From: an uncultured Pseudobdellovibrionaceae bacterium
GTDB taxonomy: Bacteria > Bdellovibrionota > Bdellovibrionia > Bdellovibrionales > Bdellovibrionaceae
Direction: 5' to 3'
Length of the DNA: 9,591 nt
NCBI GenBank assembly: GCA_937900305.1
Contig: CALCCV010000642.1
Span: 1 to 9,591 of the forward strand
The notes below the pieces were generated by a model that was given only the letters and a program-made list of their open reading frames with translations, was not told the DNA's origin and searched no databases. Position numbers and translations under genes: made by a program. Below are positions 7,901-9,591 of the stretch, in pieces. Within the stretch, counting starts at the first letter, position 1; every line of letters begins with the position of its first letter.

Positions 7901-9308
7901 CGACAGTGAGTCTTCGGCAGAGTACTCGGGAGTATCTGCGAGCTCTGGTCAGAACCTTGAACTGTTATGGCATTTGAATGAGTCTTCTTGGGTCAATCCG
8001 AATTATGACGCCATTGATAGTTCTGGTAAAAATCGTCCTGGAGTCTCCGGGACCGGAACGATCTCAAGCGCCGTAGGAAAACTCAAGGGTGCAGCCAATC
8101 TCAACGTAGCCAACAACAGAATTCAAAGCGCCGGTTTTGATCTGGGTGCCATCGGGACCATGAGCACTTTTGCATGGGTGAAACTTCACGTAAATCCGCC
8201 ATTCGCTGGTAACGTGGGTTTGACAAGCAAATTTGTCACCTCTGGCTCTGCCTTCGATTTCTATCTGGTGTCTACAGGAGCCTTAAGAGTCAGTTTGAGC
8301 AACGGCGGAACTTCTCATATTGCCCTAACAACGACCACCACCTTCAGCGACTGGGATCAATGGCATCACGTCGGATTCACCTATGACGGTGCAAACGTCA
8401 AGATCTGGAGGGATGGGGCACTCATCGCCACCTCTGGATCAGAAACAGGAGTCTTGAATTCTGGCTCCGGCGGCTTTAGAGTTGGTTGCACGTCCTCATG
8501 TACGGGTACTTATTTGAATGGCTTGCTCGATGAGGTGGGCCTCTGGTCTCGGGCACTTGCTCCTTCAGAAGTGCTCGAGTTTTACCGCCGCGGTGCGAAT
8601 CGCAACAAATTCCAATTCCGCAGCTGCGCTCAATCTAATTGCTCGGATAAAACGGATGCGGATTGGGTTGGTCCCGACAAAACGCCTTCGACGTGGTTCT
8701 CTGAACTTCATAACATGGTGTCGGTGGCCTCTACAGGTGATGGTTCAGGCGTCGTCAACCTGACCGCACCACTTTTAGACTTCAGCAAATGGATTGCCGC
8801 AGTTTCGGGCTGGACATTCGCGCCGACCCCTGCAAAGTATTTTCAATACCGTGCATTGATGGAATCAGATGATGTGAACAATCTTTGTTTGGATGGCTCA
8901 AGTAACGCGATCACATGCATGCCTGATATCACGTCAGTGACCCCAACCGCAGAACTCAGTCCCGCGCCTTATATCACATCGGTGACGGGCACTTCATTTT
9001 ACACGACGATCTCGTCTTTGAGTTTTACGATTTCGGGAGCGTGCGCCTCAGATGCGAACTATCCTGTAAAATACCAACTCTCCAAAGATGGTGGTTCAAC
9101 ATATCAATATTATAATGGGAGCGCCTGGGTTGCGGCGACAGCCGGAACCTATTCTACAGCTAGCACACAAGCACAGATCACGGCAGGACTTAGCACTTTC
9201 ACTTGTTCAAGCGCGCCTTGCACTTTGATGGCCAGATCCTATCCTGGAACGAATGCGGCCAATAGCTGTAGCATCAGCGCCCCTGTGGTATCGATAAATC
9301 GATTTTAG
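1980..9308 (+). CDS. Giant outer-membrane lipoprotein with Big_12-like Ig repeats and three LamG-like domains (putative adhesin)
   Basis: About 2442 residues. The N-terminus has a basic start, a hydrophobic core and a textbook lipobox LSAC, so Cys31 is probably lipidated; Ser at +2 favours outer-membrane sorting. Residues 32-224 are an unassigned, partly beta-rich region with two cysteines. Residues 225-319, 320-423 and 424-520 look like degenerate Ig- or PKD-like domains. Residues 521-1412 are nine tandem Ig-like repeats. After a Thr/Ser-rich linker (1413-1474) come LamG-like jelly-roll domains at about 1475-1707, 1714-1929 and 1993-2208, with hallmarks such as WHHLAMTADG, LYVDG, WHHVGFTYDG and DEVGLW. 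Residues 2209-2442 form a Cys-containing beta-rich tail with FQYRALMESDD and YQLSKDGGSTYQYYNGSAWV. No catalytic motif, transmembrane anchor or sorting signal follows the signal peptide. Known Ig/LamG proteins often act as surface adhesins or carbohydrate binders; here a stalk presenting lectin-like tips is inferred. The frame is intact, and the gene appears to be transcribed alone. Confidence 0.9.
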   Translation: MLMRRGQLLNQFKHFNLTLVWAVVLIVLSACSEKGELEYFNGGPQRSTSSLQGKALMFEAGSQAISSFSQTILTSCADKKVTLHKVKTDGTIDVTVVGESEVDDDGNFKIPGANAFAIAEGGVINYVLKAKGCEQEFIRPVTDFSEQDISMGTTFLGFIHYVDNSSKTNLNSMTIADAKNLIASLSEVNGLDLNASFNTIVSDASKKQAFEALTGISLSQLKNIPPQSVTTTLPSVIKEGQSHILTAEAIHWYSGYQKAYKWKVDGNDLASTGQFTWSLDKNSQGAHSIVLTIGQDNGSGAIDLTKPVFQKTITLIAENTYPAVAPIISAPQYVNTSSVAVSITTGAAFVNCETFSSMALVEGFLPPQSPSEYTKTCATVGTQTESFALSPSVSTKYISLWTKDAQGNISETSHGTFVTIDQTAPTVSISDITGTKSAGSSLNVNWDGADSSGLSELNLQYAADGTTFVDVVNLLTNGASPYVWTVPFDQITTAKFKITATDNAGNSNSALTSSFAIDASLPGPPSATLSGAPTITNGSSFTVAIAMSEAVTGLASSDFVVTNGAASNLVQINQGSYTVDITPSIASGSSGTVTVKIPAGTFQDVTANVSVADSNTLSTTVDKLSPSVTLSSVSTSPTNGSIAVTATFSESVTGFAVGDVTASNATVGAFAGSGTTYTFIVTPTIANGASGTVAISVGSALVQDAATNDNVASNALSFTIDNIVPTVTLTSATANPTNGTMAVTATFSESVTGFVVGDVTATNATVGAFAGSGTTYTFVVTPTIASGGSGTVAISVAGGVALDTASNPNTASNSLSYSIDKIGPTVNLTSSTANPTNGAIAVTATFSESVTGFIVGDVTATNATVGTFTGSGTTYTFVVTPTIASGATGTVVISVAANVAQDAATNDNTVSNSLSYSIDKVIPTLALTSTDPDPTNGNVTVTAIFSESVTGFDSSDLTVGNAIVTSFSGSGTTYSFLMAPISNNSVTVLVAAGSAQDAAGNTNSVSNTLSRTYDAIQPTVTLTSATTSPTNGAISVTATFSEIVTGFDATDVTVTNANVGAVAGSGTTYTFTVTPTTAAGATGTVTIAVPINKAIDAATNQNLASNTLTYSIDKVVPTVVLMSAATDPTNGTILVTATFSESVTGFTSSGVTATSANVSAVSGSGTTYAFNVAPTTAAGGTGTVTIQVAASAGQDSAGNDSTASNTLTYSIDKVVPTVALTSASSDPASSNVTVAVTFSKSVTGFDSTDFTLSNGTVSSVSGSGTTYSVVIAPTVAAQSTGTLSVQVDASSATDAAGNANSASNTLTRSIDMRGPTVTLSSAAATTVTGSFSVTATLSLASSDFTSGDVAVTGGTVANFSAGSSTSYTFDVVPAAQQASPGAISISVAAGTLTGSALGNANTVSNTLTRTATTLTQSWGTNLTSSDATVFPVTTGVASLSSTNLTQTDFTAGTHVGTVGTTAKLTLNPTLPSPRELDSSWAPKWSNVIGYWKLDGTGAISNGAAITATVGSSGSAVNGSGAMTYQAAKVATGATLDGASDYIQVPDSGTEFEPANITVMAWVNLSAYPASAGTGAVVTKPRGTPGTNGACYRLSIYDVTGRPQIYARSTALGTVTATATNGISLSSWHHLAMTADGTNLNLYVDGSLSKTIAFAASLECLTSTGALSFGAYDNGGFISFLNGKIDDVTILNTPLTASEIQYVYQKQNPSATQSELDSTWTPQWNSLVGHWKMNNDWNDSTGNGNNLTAFGNATFATAKLGSYSAAFDGTGDYATKTAPTNLDMTTYTVSAWINSGAKSDFNAIAAKSISTSNRTFWLGLDSTTGALSLKASSGGVAHVCSVIGTTDLRSKGWVYVTGVHSTSSCSVYVNGVLEGIDSTAGTPEGVGASLYVGRDTGATARDFNGSIDELAIWNTSLTGDEILKIYNRQNTKFGGLYTSSITATPVSSSWTNFKWLSSLPFYKEFPGDTNADATPDSESSAEYSGVSASSGQNLELLWHLNESSWVNPNYDAIDSSGKNRPGVSGTGTISSAVGKLKGAANLNVANNRIQSAGFDLGAIGTMSTFAWVKLHVNPPFAGNVGLTSKFVTSGSAFDFYLVSTGALRVSLSNGGTSHIALTTTTTFSDWDQWHHVGFTYDGANVKIWRDGALIATSGSETGVLNSGSGGFRVGCTSSCTGTYLNGLLDEVGLWSRALAPSEVLEFYRRGANRNKFQFRSCAQSNCSDKTDADWVGPDKTPSTWFSELHNMVSVASTGDGSGVVNLTAPLLDFSKWIAAVSGWTFAPTPAKYFQYRALMESDDVNNLCLDGSSNAITCMPDITSVTPTAELSPAPYITSVTGTSFYTTISSLSFTISGACASDANYPVKYQLSKDGGSTYQYYNGSAWVAATAGTYSTASTQAQITAGLSTFTCSSAPCTLMARSYPGTNAANSCSISAPVVSINRF
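3540..6215 (+). repeat. Nine tandem Ig-like (Big_12-like) coding repeats of about 99 codons
   Basis: Repeat boundaries from alignment by eye start at 3540, 3849, 4146, 4443, 4740, 5025, 5322, 5619 and 5916. Six units are exactly 99 residues, the fifth is 95, and the first and last are 103 and 100. The consensus runs from PTVTLTSA through PTNG, VTATFSESVTGF, DVT, SGSGTTYTF and GTVTI to DAAGN, SNTL and YSIDK. Repeats 2-4 are closest; 3 and 4 share about 82% of residues by hand count. The outer units (1 and 9) are most diverged; unit 9 has lost the FSESVTGF core. This period and motif set fits the Big_12 type of bacterial Ig-like domain, likely a rigid extension stalk. Confidence 0.85.
6402..7766 (+). 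repeat. Pair of LamG-like domains, each with the same lead-in motif
   Basis: Two coding units begin ELDSSWAPKW (6402) and ELDSTWTPQW (7119), 717 bp or 239 codons apart. Each continues into VIGYWKLDG or LVGHWKM, a jelly-roll core with a DG.DY strand, a V.AW strand, a Y-V-[DN]-G strand and an [ID]D[EV].[IL][LW]NT motif, and ends with a helix (ASEIQYVYQKQN or GDEILKIYNRQN). The lead-in was therefore copied with the domain. Each copy holds two cysteines. Residue identity is low outside the motifs, so the duplication is old. Confidence 0.7.
7956..8603 (+). other. Third LamG-like domain of the giant lipoprotein
   Basis: It starts LELLWHLNE, carries the LamG hallmark WHHVGFTYDG followed by VKIWRDG, and ends LDEVGLWSRALAPSEVLEFY. 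It lacks the ELDSxW lead-in of the other two. Instead a different beta-like spacer precedes it (7767-7955, with SSWTNFKWLSSLPFYKEFP). Two cysteines lie close together (RVGCTSSC), unlike the spaced pairs in the first two domains. This is the most canonical of the three LamG units. Confidence 0.7.
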
Positions 9309-9591
9309 GGCGGAGCTAAATGCAATTTCACTCCGGTGCAGCTCATCCTAATGAGATTCGGTTGCTACCGGCTTGATGATGATCTTGCGTTTCGTTAGGT
9401 TATCAGCCGGAAGAAAATTCGTGCTTGCACCTCTAAGGTAAACCAAATATCGATTCAATTCCATCAGCAGCTTGGTTTTCTACCAGGAAGACGGTCGTGG
9501 TAAAGTTCAGTTCGAAAAACTGCTGCGATAACCCTCGAGAAGTGACCATGAATTTTTTCGGAATTCATTGAATAACTGGATTTAACTTACT
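9309..9591. other. 3' flank without a confident gene
   Basis: Small dyads CTCAT/ATGAG (9342-9355) and CGGT/ACCG (9359-9370) follow the giant gene but have no T tract, so I do not call a terminator. An 18-codon frame from ATG 9320 has GGAG (9312-9315) upstream. A 38-codon frame runs on the minus strand from ATG 9464 to the stop at 9348, and a 29-codon stretch opens on the plus strand from 9442 to its stop at 9531 without a good start. All are too short to call as genes. Confidence 0.5.

Noticed and set aside
9342..9370. Small dyads after the giant gene as an intrinsic terminator
   Set aside because: Stems are only 4-5 bp and no T tract follows either.

Overview
The window (about 48-50% GC by eye) looks like chromosome from a Gram-negative, double-membrane bacterium, most likely a member of the Bdellovibrionota. 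Two things point there. One is a regulator of the TIGR02147/DUF4423 type, a family known mainly from Fibrobacter and Bdellovibrio relatives. The other is a pair of lipoproteins, one of them a giant repeat protein combining bacterial Ig-like and LamG-like domains. The taxonomic call is an inference from family content; no marker gene is present.

Layout. Positions 1-90 hold the 3' flank of the first gene, with an intrinsic terminator acting on the minus strand. Positions 91-903 (minus) encode a 270-residue TIGR02147-type DNA-binding protein. A 192-bp divergent region (904-1095) follows; it holds a perfect 12-bp palindrome just upstream of the regulator start and a good ribosome binding site for the next gene. 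Positions 1096-1605 (plus) encode a small putative lipoprotein of 169 residues whose stop codon lies in a 12-bp tandem duplication. Positions 1606-1979 carry no convincing gene but hold several inverted repeats, probably the leader of the next gene. Positions 1980-9308 (plus) encode one giant surface lipoprotein of about 2442 residues. The last 283 bases hold no confident gene, only short protein-like open frames on both strands.

The giant protein has a type II signal peptide ending in LSAC. After this come an N-terminal region, three degenerate Ig-like domains, nine tandem Ig-like repeats of about 99 residues (Big_12-like), a Thr/Ser-rich linker, three LamG-like jelly-roll domains and a cysteine-containing C-terminal region. 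The architecture suggests a long stalk on the outer membrane presenting lectin-like domains, fitting an adhesin or recognition role; binding partner and function are not shown by the sequence.

The regulator and the small lipoprotein are divergent neighbours, so the regulator may control the lipoprotein, itself, or both. The giant gene appears to be its own transcription unit. I found no RNA gene, CRISPR array, insertion sequence or prophage.
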